Shown: piece by piece, positions 44,441 through 53,096 of the stretch
How positions within the stretch are numbered: position 1 is the first letter of the stretch
Layout of the letters: every line of letters starts with the position of its first letter
Assembly (NCBI RefSeq): GCF_009720145.1
Contig: NZ_CP046253.1
Span: 903,501-967,500, forward strand
Reading direction: 5' to 3'
Source of the DNA: Sphingobium sp. CAP-1
GTDB taxonomy: Bacteria; Pseudomonadota; Alphaproteobacteria; Sphingomonadales; Sphingomonadaceae
Length of the DNA stretch: 64,000 bases
Notes under the pieces: generated by a model
The model's input: only the letters and a program-made list of their open reading frames with translations
Databases searched by the model: none
Told to the model about the DNA's origin: nothing
Made by a program: the position numbers and the translations under genes

Positions 44441-45940
44441 TCACTTCATCGTCGGGATGACGAAGCTCTGGTCGATCACCGCGCCGCCGGTCGGCCAGCG
44501 CTGGGTGATCTTCTTGGTGCGGGTATAGAAGCGCACGCCGTCCTCGCCATATTGATCGAGATCGCCAAAGCCCGACCGCTTCCAGCCGCCGAAGCTGTGA
44601 TAGGCGACCGGCACCGGGATCGGCACATTGATGCCGACCATGCCGACTTCGACATCGGCGGCGAAACGGCGGGCATAATCGCCATTGCGGGTGAAGATGG
44701 CGACGCCATTGCCATATTGATGCTTCGAGGGATAGCTGAGCGCCTCTTCGAAGGTTTCGGCGCGCAGGATTTGCAGCACGGGACCAAAAATCTCGTCCTG
44801 ATAGCTTTTCATCTGCGGCGTGACGCGATCGATCAGGGTCGGGGCGAGGTAGAAGCCGTCCTCATAGCCCTGAAGCGAGAAGCCGCGTCCGTCGACCACC
44901 AGTTCGGCGCCTTCATCGACCGCCATCTGGATGTAGGATTCGACGCGCGCCTTGTGAACGCCGGTGACGAGCGGGCCATATTGGGCGTCGGGATCGGTCG
45001 GGATGCCGGGGCGCAGCGTTTCGATCGCCGCGACCAGCTTTTCGCGGAAGATGTCCGCCGTCGCCTGGCCGACCGGGGTGACGACCGGCAGCGCCATGCA
45101 GCGTTCGCCCGCAGACCCATAGGCCGCGCCGACAATGTCGGCGACCGCCTGATCCATGTCGGCGTCGGGCAGGATGATGCCGTGATTCTTGGCCCCGCCC
45201 ATGCACTGGGCGCGCTTGCCGTTCTGGGCGGCGCGGGCATAGACATAGTTGGCGATGTCGGACGAGCCGACAAAGCTGACCGCCTTGATCGCGGGATGAT
45301 CGAGGATCGCGTCGACCATTTCCTTGTCGCCATGAACGACGTTGAGGATGCCGGCGGGCAGGCCCGCCTCCATCGCCAGTTCCGCCAGGCGCACCGGGAC
45401 CGACGGATCGCGCTCCGAGGGCTTGAGAATGAAGGCGTTGCCGCAAGCGATCGCCATCGACGCCATCCACAGCGGGATCATCGCGGGGAAGTTGAACGGA
45501 GTGATGCCGGCCGCGATGCCGAGCGGCTGGCGCACCGAATAGACATCAATGCCGGGACCGGCGCCTTCAGTATAGTCGCCCTTGAGCAGATGCGGGATGC
45601 CGCAGGCGAATTCCACGACTTCCAGCCCGCGCTGGATATCGCCCCTGGCGTCGGCGATCACCTTGCCATGTTCGGAGGAAAGCATATGGGCGAGATCGTC
45701 CATATGCGCCTCGATCAGTTCCTTGAAGCGGAACAGCACGCGGGCGCGGCGCTGGGGGTTGGTCGCGGCCCAGTCGGGCTGTGCCGCCAGCGCGGAGTCG
45801 ATCGCCTGCTGGAGCAGGGCGGGGGTACCCAGCTCGACCTGTGCCTGCACCGCGCCGGTCGAGGGATCAAGCACGTCGGACAGTCGCGCGCCGGGCAGGG
45901 GCGCTGCCTTGCCATGAATGAAATGGGTGATCGACCGCAT
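44441..45940 (-). CDS. mmsA: Methylmalonate-semialdehyde dehydrogenase (CoA-acylating)
   Basis: Protein of 499 residues, the usual MmsA length. It has GITPFNFPAMIPLWMASMAIACGN, KPSERDPSVPVRLAELAMEAG, FVGSSDIANYVYARAAQNGKRAQCMGGAKNH and the diagnostic active-site Cys in YGSAGERCMALPVV. FGDLDQYGEDGVRFYTRTKKITQRWP at the end is also typical. It converts (methyl)malonate semialdehyde to propionyl- or acetyl-CoA in valine, beta-alanine and inositol degradation. GAGAGGAAG precedes ATG 45940. It is divergent from a LysR gene that may control it. Confidence 0.92.
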   Translation of the reverse strand: MRSITHFIHGKAAPLPGARLSDVLDPSTGAVQAQVELGTPALLQQAIDSALAAQPDWAATNPQRRARVLFRFKELIEAHMDDLAHMLSSEHGKVIADARGDIQRGLEVVEFACGIPHLLKGDYTEGAGPGIDVYSVRQPLGIAAGITPFNFPAMIPLWMASMAIACGNAFILKPSERDPSVPVRLAELAMEAGLPAGILNVVHGDKEMVDAILDHPAIKAVSFVGSSDIANYVYARAAQNGKRAQCMGGAKNHGIILPDADMDQAVADIVGAAYGSAGERCMALPVVTPVGQATADIFREKLVAAIETLRPGIPTDPDAQYGPLVTGVHKARVESYIQMAVDEGAELVVDGRGFSLQGYEDGFYLAPTLIDRVTPQMKSYQDEIFGPVLQILRAETFEEALSYPSKHQYGNGVAIFTRNGDYARRFAADVEVGMVGINVPIPVPVAYHSFGGWKRSGFGDLDQYGEDGVRFYTRTKKITQRWPTGGAVIDQSFVIPTMK

Positions 45941-46039
45941 GATGGCTTCCTCTCCGTTGATATCCGTGATGTTCATCATAGACCTGCGGGCTTGGCAGCG
46001 ATACAGATATGGTGACACATTGGTTGTGCAGTCATACCT

Positions 46040-46924
46040 ATGCTGAATTCCGACGATCTGCGCCTGTTTCTGGCGGTCATGCGCGAAGGCAATATGCTGG
46101 CGGCGGCGCGGCGCGTGGGCATCGACCATAGCACCGTCGCGCGACGCATCACCGCGCTGGAGGCCGCTCTGGGCGCTCGCCTGTTCGACCGGTCGCCGCG
46201 CGGGGTAACGCCGACCCAGGCCGCGTTCGCCCTGTCACCCCATGCCGAAAAGGTAGAGAGCGAACTGGTGGCTGCGTCGGCCAGCGTGGCCGGACGCGAT
46301 CGGGAAGTGGAAGGGATGGTGCGGCTGGCGACGCCCGAAGCCTTCGCCGCCTGTCTGGTCGCGCCGCATGTCGCCCGGCTGCGGGCGCGGCACCCCCGCT
46401 TGATGTTGGAACTGGCGTCGGAAAGTCGCGCCGCGAGCCTGTCGAAGCGCGAGGCGGATATTGCGGTGATGTTGAAACCGCCGCCCAGGGGCCGACTGGT
46501 GGCGCGCAAGCTGGCCGATTACCGGCTCGGCCTCTATGCGTCGAAGGATTATGTGGCGCAGCATGGCGCACCACAGGCGCGGGCGGACCTTAGCCGTCAT
46601 GCCTTCGTTTCCTATATCGAGGAACTGGCGGGCTTTCCCGAAATGATCGCGCTCGACCAGATCGTGACGGGGGCGGCGATCGGCTTTCGCGCCAGTTCGA
46701 GCGCGGCCCAGCACGCGGCGGTCGCGGCCGGGGTGGGGCTGGGCGTGCTGCATGTCTTTGCCGCGGAGGAGGATGACCGGCTGGTGCGGTTGCTGCCGGG
46801 GCAGGCGGAGGTATGGCGCAGCTATTGGCTGGTCATGCACGCCGATCTGCAACGGCTGCCGCGCGTGCGGGCGATCGTCGATTTTCTGGATGAGGTCGCG
46901 CAGGACATGCGGGAGCGATTATAG
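46040..46924 (+). CDS. LysR family transcriptional regulator
   Basis: Protein of 294 residues. The N-terminal helix-turn-helix is LRLFLAVMREGNMLAAARRVGIDHSTVARRITALEAALGARLFDRSPRG, followed by a substrate-binding domain in which EVEGMVRLATPEAF starts near residue 90. The IDHSTVARRI recognition helix places it with the GcvA/CrgA-type LysR group. It is divergent from mmsA with a 99-base gap, so mmsA is the likely target. The effector is unknown. Confidence 0.85.
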   Translation: MLNSDDLRLFLAVMREGNMLAAARRVGIDHSTVARRITALEAALGARLFDRSPRGVTPTQAAFALSPHAEKVESELVAASASVAGRDREVEGMVRLATPEAFAACLVAPHVARLRARHPRLMLELASESRAASLSKREADIAVMLKPPPRGRLVARKLADYRLGLYASKDYVAQHGAPQARADLSRHAFVSYIEELAGFPEMIALDQIVTGAAIGFRASSSAAQHAAVAAGVGLGVLHVFAAEEDDRLVRLLPGQAEVWRSYWLVMHADLQRLPRVRAIVDFLDEVAQDMRERL

Positions 46925-46981
46925 AGGGGAGGGAATTGCCGAACCGTGCGCAGTCGCCTCGTCCGGCAATCCCCCAGACGA

Positions 46982-47875
46982 TCAGCCCAGTTCTTCAGGC
47001 CAGTAAAGGCGCATCGGATTGTCGATCAGCAGCTTGCGTTGCAGGTCGGCGGTGGGCGCGATGCGCGGGATCATGTCGACCAGATGGCCGTCGTCGGGAA
47101 TGGCGTCCTGCATATTCGGATGCGGCCAGTCGGTGCCCCACAGGACGCGGTCCTGATAGTCGGCGACCAGTGGTGCGACCGCATCGGCAAAGGCGTTCCA
47201 TGGATCGCCGCCAATCCCATTTTTTGCCGGATCGAGGCGGTCGGGGCAGGTCGCCTTGAACCAGATGTCGGGACGAGAGTCGAGGAAGCTGCGGAACGCC
47301 TTCATGTCCGCGCCGTCCGGTCCCTGGCTCACGTCGGGGCGGCCCATATGGTCGATCACCAGCGGGACGGGAATCGCGTTCATGAAGGGGCGCAATTCTT
47401 CAAGAATGTCGGCTTCGAAATAGATCACGACATGCCAGCCGGCGGGCAGGCGTTTGGCGACTTCGAGGAATTTGTCCTTGGGCGCGTCATCGACCAGACG
47501 CTTGAGGAAATTGAAGCGGATACCGCGCATCCCGCCATCATGCAGGGTGGCGAGTTCGGCGTCGGAAATCGCCGGATCGACCACGGCGACGCCGCGCGCC
47601 TTTCCGTTCGATCTGGCGATCGCGTCGAGCGTGGCGGCATTGTCGGTGCCGTGGCAACTGGCCTGGACGATGACGTTGCGGGCAAAGCCCAGATGATCGC
47701 GCAGCGCGAACAACATGTCCGGGCCGGCATCTTCGGGCAGATATTTCGCCTTCGCGCTGAAAGGGAAGTCGGCCATCGGGCCGAACACATGGCAATGGGC
47801 GTCGATCGCGCCCGCCGGCGGGGTGTAGAGCGGCCTGGACGGATTGCCGTGCCAGCTTGTGATCCGGTCGTTCAT
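46982..47875 (-). CDS. ligI: 2-pyrone-4,6-dicarboxylate hydrolase (LigI)
   Basis: Protein of 297 residues, the size of SYK-6 LigI (293). Amidohydrolase-superfamily landmarks: IDAHCHVFGPMADFPFS (HxH), VVIYFEAD, VIDHMGRPDVSQG and the catalytic Asp in LWGTDWPHPNM. It opens 2-pyrone-4,6-dicarboxylate to 4-oxalomesaconate without needing a metal. It overlaps ligU by 4 bases in a ligK-ligU-ligI operon on the minus strand. Confidence 0.93.
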   Translation of the reverse strand: MNDRITSWHGNPSRPLYTPPAGAIDAHCHVFGPMADFPFSAKAKYLPEDAGPDMLFALRDHLGFARNVIVQASCHGTDNAATLDAIARSNGKARGVAVVDPAISDAELATLHDGGMRGIRFNFLKRLVDDAPKDKFLEVAKRLPAGWHVVIYFEADILEELRPFMNAIPVPLVIDHMGRPDVSQGPDGADMKAFRSFLDSRPDIWFKATCPDRLDPAKNGIGGDPWNAFADAVAPLVADYQDRVLWGTDWPHPNMQDAIPDDGHLVDMIPRIAPTADLQRKLLIDNPMRLYWPEELG

Positions 47876-48933
47876 GCGAAAACCTCTCCATCCATCAATT
47901 TGCGGGCGGTGCGCAGCATCGCGGCGCTGACGACCGCGCCGCCCTCGTCCAGTTCCATCACGCAGGTCGTCTCGCCGGTCGGATGTTCGACCGACAGCGT
48001 CTTGCGGCTGCCCGCCGGAATCGACGCGACTTCGGCCGCCGGCGATCCGTCGATCAGGCAGGCGGTGGCGACGCTGACCGCGCCCAGCACGCCGATCGAG
48101 GCATGGGCGCGATGCGGGATGAAGCTGCGCACCGTGACCGCGCCGCCATCGCGCGGCGGCGCGACCAGCATCATCTTGGGCACCGACTTGTCGGTCACAT
48201 CGCCCAGGTTCATGACCTGGCCGACGGCGAGGCGGATGGTCTCGATACGGGCCTTGAGCGCCATATCATTGTCCAGTGTGTCGCGATCCTCATAGCCGGT
48301 GACGCCGACATCCTGCGCCTTCATCACGACGCAGGGCATTCCATTGTCGATCAGGGTGACGCGCACGCCTTCCACTTCATCAAAGGCGTTGCCGGTGGGG
48401 AGCAGCGCGCCGCAGGAGGAACCGGCGGTGTCGCGAAATTCCAGCGGGATCGGCGCGGCGCTGCCGGGAACGCCGTCGATCTTTGCATCGCCATCATAGC
48501 GAACCGTGCCGCCCGGCGTCTCGACGGTAGCGATGGCGATCTGGCCGGTATTTTCCATGAAGATGGCGACGCGGGTTTCGCCCTGCTGCGCGGCGACGAG
48601 GCCGCGTTCGATCGCGAAGGGGCCGATGCCGGCGAGGATATTGCCGCAATTCTGCGCGTCGGTGACGACCGCCTTGTCGACGAAAACCTGAAGGAAGAGA
48701 TAGTCGACATCGACGCCGTCGCGGGCGGACCTTTTCACCACCGCGACCTTGCTGGTCAGCGGGTCGGCGCCGCCCATGCCATCGATCTGGCGCGGATCGG
48801 GCGATCCCATGATCCGCAGCAGGAAGGCGTCGCGGGCGGCGGTGTCGGCGGGCAGATCATCGGCAAGGAAATAGCCGCCCTTGGATGTGCCGCCGCGCAT
48901 CCACATGACGCGGGATTGGGTATGCGCTGTCAT
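47872..48933 (-). CDS. ligU: 4-oxalomesaconate tautomerase (LigU, PrpF family)
   Basis: Protein of 353 residues of the PrpF/FldA family with a two-lobed diaminopimelate-epimerase fold. Conserved parts include MWMRGGTSKGGYFLADDLP, DAQNCGNILAGIGPFAIERG with the conserved Cys, and PTGETTCVMELDEGG near the end. LigU/GalD proteins shift the double bond of 4-oxalomesaconate before hydration by LigJ. Placement between ligK and ligI supports this role over methylaconitate isomerase (PrpF). Confidence 0.88.
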   Translation of the reverse strand: MTAHTQSRVMWMRGGTSKGGYFLADDLPADTAARDAFLLRIMGSPDPRQIDGMGGADPLTSKVAVVKRSARDGVDVDYLFLQVFVDKAVVTDAQNCGNILAGIGPFAIERGLVAAQQGETRVAIFMENTGQIAIATVETPGGTVRYDGDAKIDGVPGSAAPIPLEFRDTAGSSCGALLPTGNAFDEVEGVRVTLIDNGMPCVVMKAQDVGVTGYEDRDTLDNDMALKARIETIRLAVGQVMNLGDVTDKSVPKMMLVAPPRDGGAVTVRSFIPHRAHASIGVLGAVSVATACLIDGSPAAEVASIPAGSRKTLSVEHPTGETTCVMELDEGGAVVSAAMLRTARKLMDGEVFA

Positions 48934-48941
48934 ACACAGCT

Positions 48942-49008
48942 CCGTTCGTTTCGAGCGAAGTCGAGAAACCTGCTCACCCCGCTTCCCGACTTCGCTCGAA
49001 GCGAACGG
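48942..49008. repeat. Palindromic intergenic repeat between ligK and ligU
   Basis: Arms 48942-48963 and 48987-49008 (core TTCGAGCGAAGTCG) are inverted copies with one mismatch. It belongs to a dispersed repeat class common in sphingomonads and may form a processing hairpin within the operon. Confidence 0.7.
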
Positions 49009-49023
49009 GGTGAGGGCGTCGTC

Positions 49024-49698
49024 CTAGATATATTTCAGGCCCATTTCCTCAAGGCGCGGGCGCATAGCGTAGATGTCGAGGCCCAGTTCCCCGGCGGCGA
49101 GGCGGACGCGCTTGGCTTCTTCGGCGGCTTCGCGGGCCTGCGCCTTTTCAAGGACGGCGGCGGCGTCGGCGCGGGGGACGATGCACACGCCGTCATCGTC
49201 GGCGATCACCACGTCGCCCGGATTGACCAGCGCATTGGCGCAGATGACGGGGATGTTGACGCTGCCCAGCGTATTCTTGACCGTGCCCTGCGCATGGACC
49301 GCCTTCGACCAGACGGGGAAGTTCATCTGGGTCAGATCGCGCACGTCGCGGACGCCCGCGTCGATGATGAGGCCACGGCAGCCGCGCGCCTGCGCCGAGG
49401 TGGCGAGCAGATCGCCGAAATAGCCATCGGTGCAGGGGCTGGTGGGGGCGAGGAGGAGGATGTCGCCTTCCTTCAACTGCTCGATCGCGACATGGACCAT
49501 CCAGTTGTCGCCGGGCGCGGCGGAGATGGTGACGGCGGTGCCGGCGATCCGGGCGCCGGCGTAGATCGGGCGCATATAGGGGGCGAGCAGGCCGGTGCGG
49601 CCCTGCGCTTCATGCACGGTGGCGACGCCGCATCTGGCGAGGCCGTCGACGACGGCGAGGTCCGCTCGCTGGATATTCTGGACGACGACATTGGCCAT
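49024..49698 (-). CDS. ligK: 4-carboxy-4-hydroxy-2-oxoadipate aldolase (LigK)
   Basis: Protein of 224 residues (SYK-6 LigK is 228) of the RraA/HMG aldolase fold. Motifs: GLLAPYMRPIYAGARIAGTAVTI, GYFGDLLATSAQARGCRGLIIDAGVRD with metal/substrate residues Arg and Asp, and VIADDDGVCIVPRADA. It cleaves 4-carboxy-4-hydroxy-2-oxoadipate into pyruvate and oxaloacetate, and also 4-hydroxy-4-methyl-2-oxoglutarate, and decarboxylates oxaloacetate. Start MANVVVQN at 49698. First gene of the minus-strand lig operon, divergent from the LysR regulator. Confidence 0.93.
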   Translation of the reverse strand: MANVVVQNIQRADLAVVDGLARCGVATVHEAQGRTGLLAPYMRPIYAGARIAGTAVTISAAPGDNWMVHVAIEQLKEGDILLLAPTSPCTDGYFGDLLATSAQARGCRGLIIDAGVRDVRDLTQMNFPVWSKAVHAQGTVKNTLGSVNIPVICANALVNPGDVVIADDDGVCIVPRADAAAVLEKAQAREAAEEAKRVRLAAGELGLDIYAMRPRLEEMGLKYI

Positions 49699-49784
49699 GG
49701 TACGCTTCCTTCTCCCAAGATGGACAGCGACATGAACAGTTGCGGCGCGATGCTCAAATCCGAACTGGCGCAACCCCATTAAAT

Positions 49785-49800
49785 TTTGATAATCATCAAA
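49785..49800. promoter_or_regulatory. LysR-type palindrome in the ligK/regulator divergent gap
   Basis: TTTGAT-AATC-ATCAAA is a perfect dyad with the T-N11-A pattern of LysR binding sites, lying directly before the regulator start. It is the best candidate operator for the ligK-U-I operon and for autoregulation. Confidence 0.5.
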
Positions 49801-49801
49801 T

Positions 49802-50953
49802 ATGCAACCCGACCAGTTCAATATCCGGCATCTGGCCGCCATGGCCGCCATTGTCGATCAGGGTAGCGTCAGCCTGGCGGCGCGCGCGGTCAACCTGACC
49901 CAGCCGGCGGTGACGCAGGGCATCGCCAAGCTGGAGGCGCAATTGGGGGTAAGGCTGTTCGACCGGCAGCCGGGCGGCATGGTGGCGCTGGAGGCCGCGT
50001 TGCGGCTGAAACCCCGGATCGACGTGGCGTTGCGGCTGATCGGCAGCAATCGGGTGACGGCGGCGCAGGTGCGCGCCTTCGTGGCGCTGGCGCGGGCCGG
50101 CAGCTATGCGGCGGCGGCGGCCGCGACCGGGGTGGCGGAGCCGTCGCTGCATCGCGCGGTCGGCGATCTGGGGCTGGCGGTGGCCAGCCGGCTGGTCGAC
50201 CGGCGGGGCAGGGGGGTGATGCTGACCAAGGCCGGCACACTTCTGGCGCAGCGGTTGCGGCTGGCGCTGGCGGAGTTGCGGCAGGGGCTGGCGGATCTGG
50301 CCGACCTGAAAGGGGAGGAGGGCGGCCGCATCCTGGTGGGGGCGATGCCGCTGTCGCGGGCGCGGCTGTTGCCGCAGGCGATTGCGCGATTCCGGTCGGA
50401 TTTTCCGCATGTCGACATATCCGTGCATGAAGGTTCCCATGCCGAACTGGTGGGACCGTTGCGTGATGGCGAGATCGACCTGATGATCGGTGCGCTGCGC
50501 GATCCGGCGATGGCGCTGGACCTGCGCCATCGCCCATTGTTCGAGGATCGACCGACCATATTGGCGCGGCGCGGCCATCCGCTGGATAGCGGCTGGGATG
50601 CGGACGCGCTGCGCCGCTTTCCCTGGATCTTGCCGCCCGAAGGGACGCCGCTGCGCCAATTATGGCGGACGATGTTCGCCGCACTGGGTGGCGACCTGCC
50701 CCCCGTGCCGATCGAGTGCGGATCGGTGATGACGATCCGGCAGTTGCTGGTCGGCGGGGATTATCTGACATTATTGTCCCATGACCAGCTTGCACTGGAG
50801 CTGGACGCGGGATTGCTGGCCGATATCGGTCCCGCGCCCGGCGCGATCAGCCGCACGATCGGCCTGACCACCCGTGCGGACTGGCGGCCGACCCGCTTGC
50901 AGCAACAGTTCATGGCCGCCGTCGAAACCGCTGTCGATGAGATGACTTCGTAA
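49802..50953 (+). CDS. LysR family regulator with two tandem DNA-binding domains, LigR-like by position
   Basis: Protein of 383 residues, about 80 longer than usual LysR proteins. The extra length is a second helix-turn-helix. The first is at residues 7-65 (LAAMAAIVDQGSVSLAARAVNLTQPAVTQGIAKLEAQLGVRLFDR), the second at about 86-145 (VRAFVALARAGSYAAAAAATGVAEPSLHRAVGDLG). The LysR substrate domain then follows (GGRILVGAMPLSRARLLPQAIARFR). Divergent from ligK and close to ligJABC, it is the likely pathway regulator. Start ATG 49802 sits right after a LysR palindrome. Confidence 0.85.
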   Translation: MQPDQFNIRHLAAMAAIVDQGSVSLAARAVNLTQPAVTQGIAKLEAQLGVRLFDRQPGGMVALEAALRLKPRIDVALRLIGSNRVTAAQVRAFVALARAGSYAAAAAATGVAEPSLHRAVGDLGLAVASRLVDRRGRGVMLTKAGTLLAQRLRLALAELRQGLADLADLKGEEGGRILVGAMPLSRARLLPQAIARFRSDFPHVDISVHEGSHAELVGPLRDGEIDLMIGALRDPAMALDLRHRPLFEDRPTILARRGHPLDSGWDADALRRFPWILPPEGTPLRQLWRTMFAALGGDLPPVPIECGSVMTIRQLLVGGDYLTLLSHDQLALELDAGLLADIGPAPGAISRTIGLTTRADWRPTRLQQQFMAAVETAVDEMTS

Positions 50954-51018
50954 ATTCTTATGGCAGCATGGCGGATTCGATTGGCCGCCTCGCGCGCCAT
51001 GCGGCATCCCCTGATGCC

Positions 51019-51963
51019 ATGGAGCAGGAAGTTGGTCTGATCGGGTTCGGCGAAGCGGGGTCCACCTTTGCCCTGGCGGGGGACTGGGCGGCGGCCGCCC
51101 ATGTGTTCGACATCCAGACGGATGATGGCGCGGCGCGCGACGCGATGCTGGCGCGCTATGCCGATGCGGGTGTCGTGCCGGCCCGCGTGCTGGACGAGGC
51201 ATTGGCCGGAGCGCCGCTGATCCTGTCGCTGGTGACGGCCGATCAGGCGCAGGCCGTGGCGCAGGCGGCGGCGAAGCTGATCGCGCCGGGCGCGCTCTTT
51301 TGCGACATGAACAGCGTTGCGCCCCAGACCAAGCGGGCGGCGGCGCGGAGGATCGAGGCGGCGGGCGGCCATTATGTCGATGTCGCGGTGATGGCGCCGG
51401 TCGATCCGGCGCGATTGAACGTGCCGCTGCTGCTGAGCGGCGCGCAGGCCGGAGAGGCCGAGGTGCGATTACGAGCGCTGGGCTTCGCCAACAGCCGCGT
51501 CGTCGGCGCGGATGTCGGCCGGGCGTCAGCGATCAAGATGATCCGGTCGGTGATGGTCAAGGGGCTGGAGGCGCTGACCGCCGAATGCGTGCTGGCGGCG
51601 CAGGCGGCGGACGTGCTGGACGAGGTGCTGGCCTCGCTCGACGCGAGCGAGAAGGCCCGGCCCTGGGACATACGGGCGGACTATAATCTCGACCGGATGC
51701 TGGTGCATGGCACGCGCCGCGCCGCCGAGATGGAGGAAGTGGTCAGGACGCTGGAGGGGCTGGGCACCGGCGCGGCGCTGACGCGTGGCACGGTGGAGCG
51801 CCAGCGGGCGATCGGCGCGCTGGGCGTGAAGCTGCCGCCGGACGGGCTGGGCGCGAAGATTGCGCGGATTACGCGGGATGGCGCGACGGAGGGGAGACTC
51901 CCTCTCGCGACGTTGCGGCAAGAGGAACTGTTGGGAGATGGGTTCTCGCCTTCGCGGGAATGA
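51019..51963 (+). CDS. NAD(P)-dependent 6-phosphogluconate dehydrogenase-like protein (DUF1932)
   Basis: Protein of 314 residues. The N-terminus EVGLIGFGEAGSTFALAG is a Rossmann loop. SLVTADQAQAVAQAAAKLIAPGALFCDMNSVAP and the Lys in SAIKMIRSVMVKGLEALTAEC fit the beta-hydroxyacid dehydrogenase superfamily with a DUF1932-type C-terminus. No step of the 4,5-cleavage pathway needs it. The final residues (DGFSPSRE) are coded by a dispersed repeat, so the C-terminus looks extended or replaced. Start ATG 51019; ATG 50968 is in frame. Confidence 0.78.
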   Translation: MEQEVGLIGFGEAGSTFALAGDWAAAAHVFDIQTDDGAARDAMLARYADAGVVPARVLDEALAGAPLILSLVTADQAQAVAQAAAKLIAPGALFCDMNSVAPQTKRAAARRIEAAGGHYVDVAVMAPVDPARLNVPLLLSGAQAGEAEVRLRALGFANSRVVGADVGRASAIKMIRSVMVKGLEALTAECVLAAQAADVLDEVLASLDASEKARPWDIRADYNLDRMLVHGTRRAAEMEEVVRTLEGLGTGAALTRGTVERQRAIGALGVKLPPDGLGAKIARITRDGATEGRLPLATLRQEELLGDGFSPSRE

Positions 51964-52021
51964 CGGCGGTTTTTGGGTTGGCGTCGTGCGCCTCCGACTG
52001 AGATCCCGGCCTGCGCCGGGA
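51937..52021. repeat. Dispersed repeat at the dehydrogenase 3' end and before ligJ
   Basis: GGTTCTCGCCTTCGCGGGAA (51941-51960) overlaps the last codons and stop of the dehydrogenase. TCCCGGC-CTGC-GCCGGGA (52004-52021) is a perfect small hairpin 50 bases before ligJ. Both resemble the element at 23.8 kb. Confidence 0.6.
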
Positions 52022-52070
52022 GGACGGAAAGGGAGGTGAGGGTGACGCAGTGAATTGGAGACGAAAGCGG

Positions 52071-53096
52071 ATGAGCCTGATTATCGATTGCCACGGTCAT
52101 TATACCGTATTGCCCAAGGGGCATGACGCCTGGCGCGAGGCGCAGAAGGCGGCGTTCAAGGCGGGCACGACCTGCCCGCCCTATCCCGATATCAGCGATG
52201 CCGAGATCCGCGAGACGATCGAGGCGAACCAGTTGCGCCTGATCAAGGAGCGCGGCGCCGACCTCACCATCTTTTCCCCCCGCGCATCGGCGATGGCCCC
52301 ACATGTCGGCGACGAGGCGGTGGCGAAAGAATGGGCGATCCGCTGCAACGACCTGATCGCGCGGGTGGTGGCGATGTTCCCCGAAACCTTCGTCGGGGTG
52401 TGCATGTTGCCCCAGTCGCCCAAGGCGGACATGGCCAACAGCATCGCCGAGCTGGAGCGCTGCGTCACCGAACTGGGCTTCATCGGCTGCAACCTCAATC
52501 CCGATCCGGGCGGCGGCCATTTCACCCATCCGCCGCTGACCGACAGATATTGGTATCCCTTTTACGAGAAGATGGTCGAGCTGGACGTGCCGGCGATGAT
52601 CCATGTGTCGGGTAGCTGCAACCCGGCGATGCACGCGACTGGCGGCTATTATATCGCTGCGGACACCATTGCCTTCATGCAGTTGCTGGAAGGCGACCTG
52701 TTCAAGGATTTCCCGACGCTGCGCTTCATCATCCCGCATGGCGGCGGCGCGGTGCCCTATCATTGGGGGCGTTATCGCGGCCTGGCCGACATGCTCAAGA
52801 AGCCCGACCTGTCGACCCATCTGATGAACAATATCTTCTTCGACACCTGCGTCTATCACCAGCCGGGCGTCGACCTGCTGGCCGACGTGATCGAGAAGAA
52901 GAATATCCTGTTCGGGTCGGAAATGGTCGGCGCGGTGCGCGGCATCGACCCGACCACCGGCTTCTATTTCGACGACACCAAACGCTATGTCGATGCGCTG
53001 GAGATTAGCGACGAGGAACGCGCTGCGATCTTCGAGGGCAATGCCCGCCGCGTATTCCCGCGCCTCGACGCCCAACTGAAGGAGAGGGGACTATGA
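52071..53096 (+). CDS. ligJ: 4-oxalomesaconate hydratase (LigJ)
   Basis: Protein of 341 residues, identical in length to SYK-6 LigJ. It is an amidohydrolase-superfamily enzyme: MSLIIDCHGHYTVLP (HxH metal site), FSPRASAMAPHVGD, IIPHGGGAVPYHWGRYRG and LFGSEMVGAVRG. It adds water to the tautomerised oxalomesaconate to give 4-carboxy-4-hydroxy-2-oxoadipate, the LigK substrate. Start ATG 52071; GTG 52050 is possible. ATGA overlap with ligA makes ligJ-A-B a coupled unit. Confidence 0.94.
   Translation: MSLIIDCHGHYTVLPKGHDAWREAQKAAFKAGTTCPPYPDISDAEIRETIEANQLRLIKERGADLTIFSPRASAMAPHVGDEAVAKEWAIRCNDLIARVVAMFPETFVGVCMLPQSPKADMANSIAELERCVTELGFIGCNLNPDPGGGHFTHPPLTDRYWYPFYEKMVELDVPAMIHVSGSCNPAMHATGGYYIAADTIAFMQLLEGDLFKDFPTLRFIIPHGGGAVPYHWGRYRGLADMLKKPDLSTHLMNNIFFDTCVYHQPGVDLLADVIEKKNILFGSEMVGAVRGIDPTTGFYFDDTKRYVDALEISDEERAAIFEGNARRVFPRLDAQLKERGL

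Noticed and set aside
44177..46015. Long plus-strand frame opposite mmsA
   Set aside because: MmsA with its active-site motif is unmistakable on the minus strand; the plus frame has no protein-like features.
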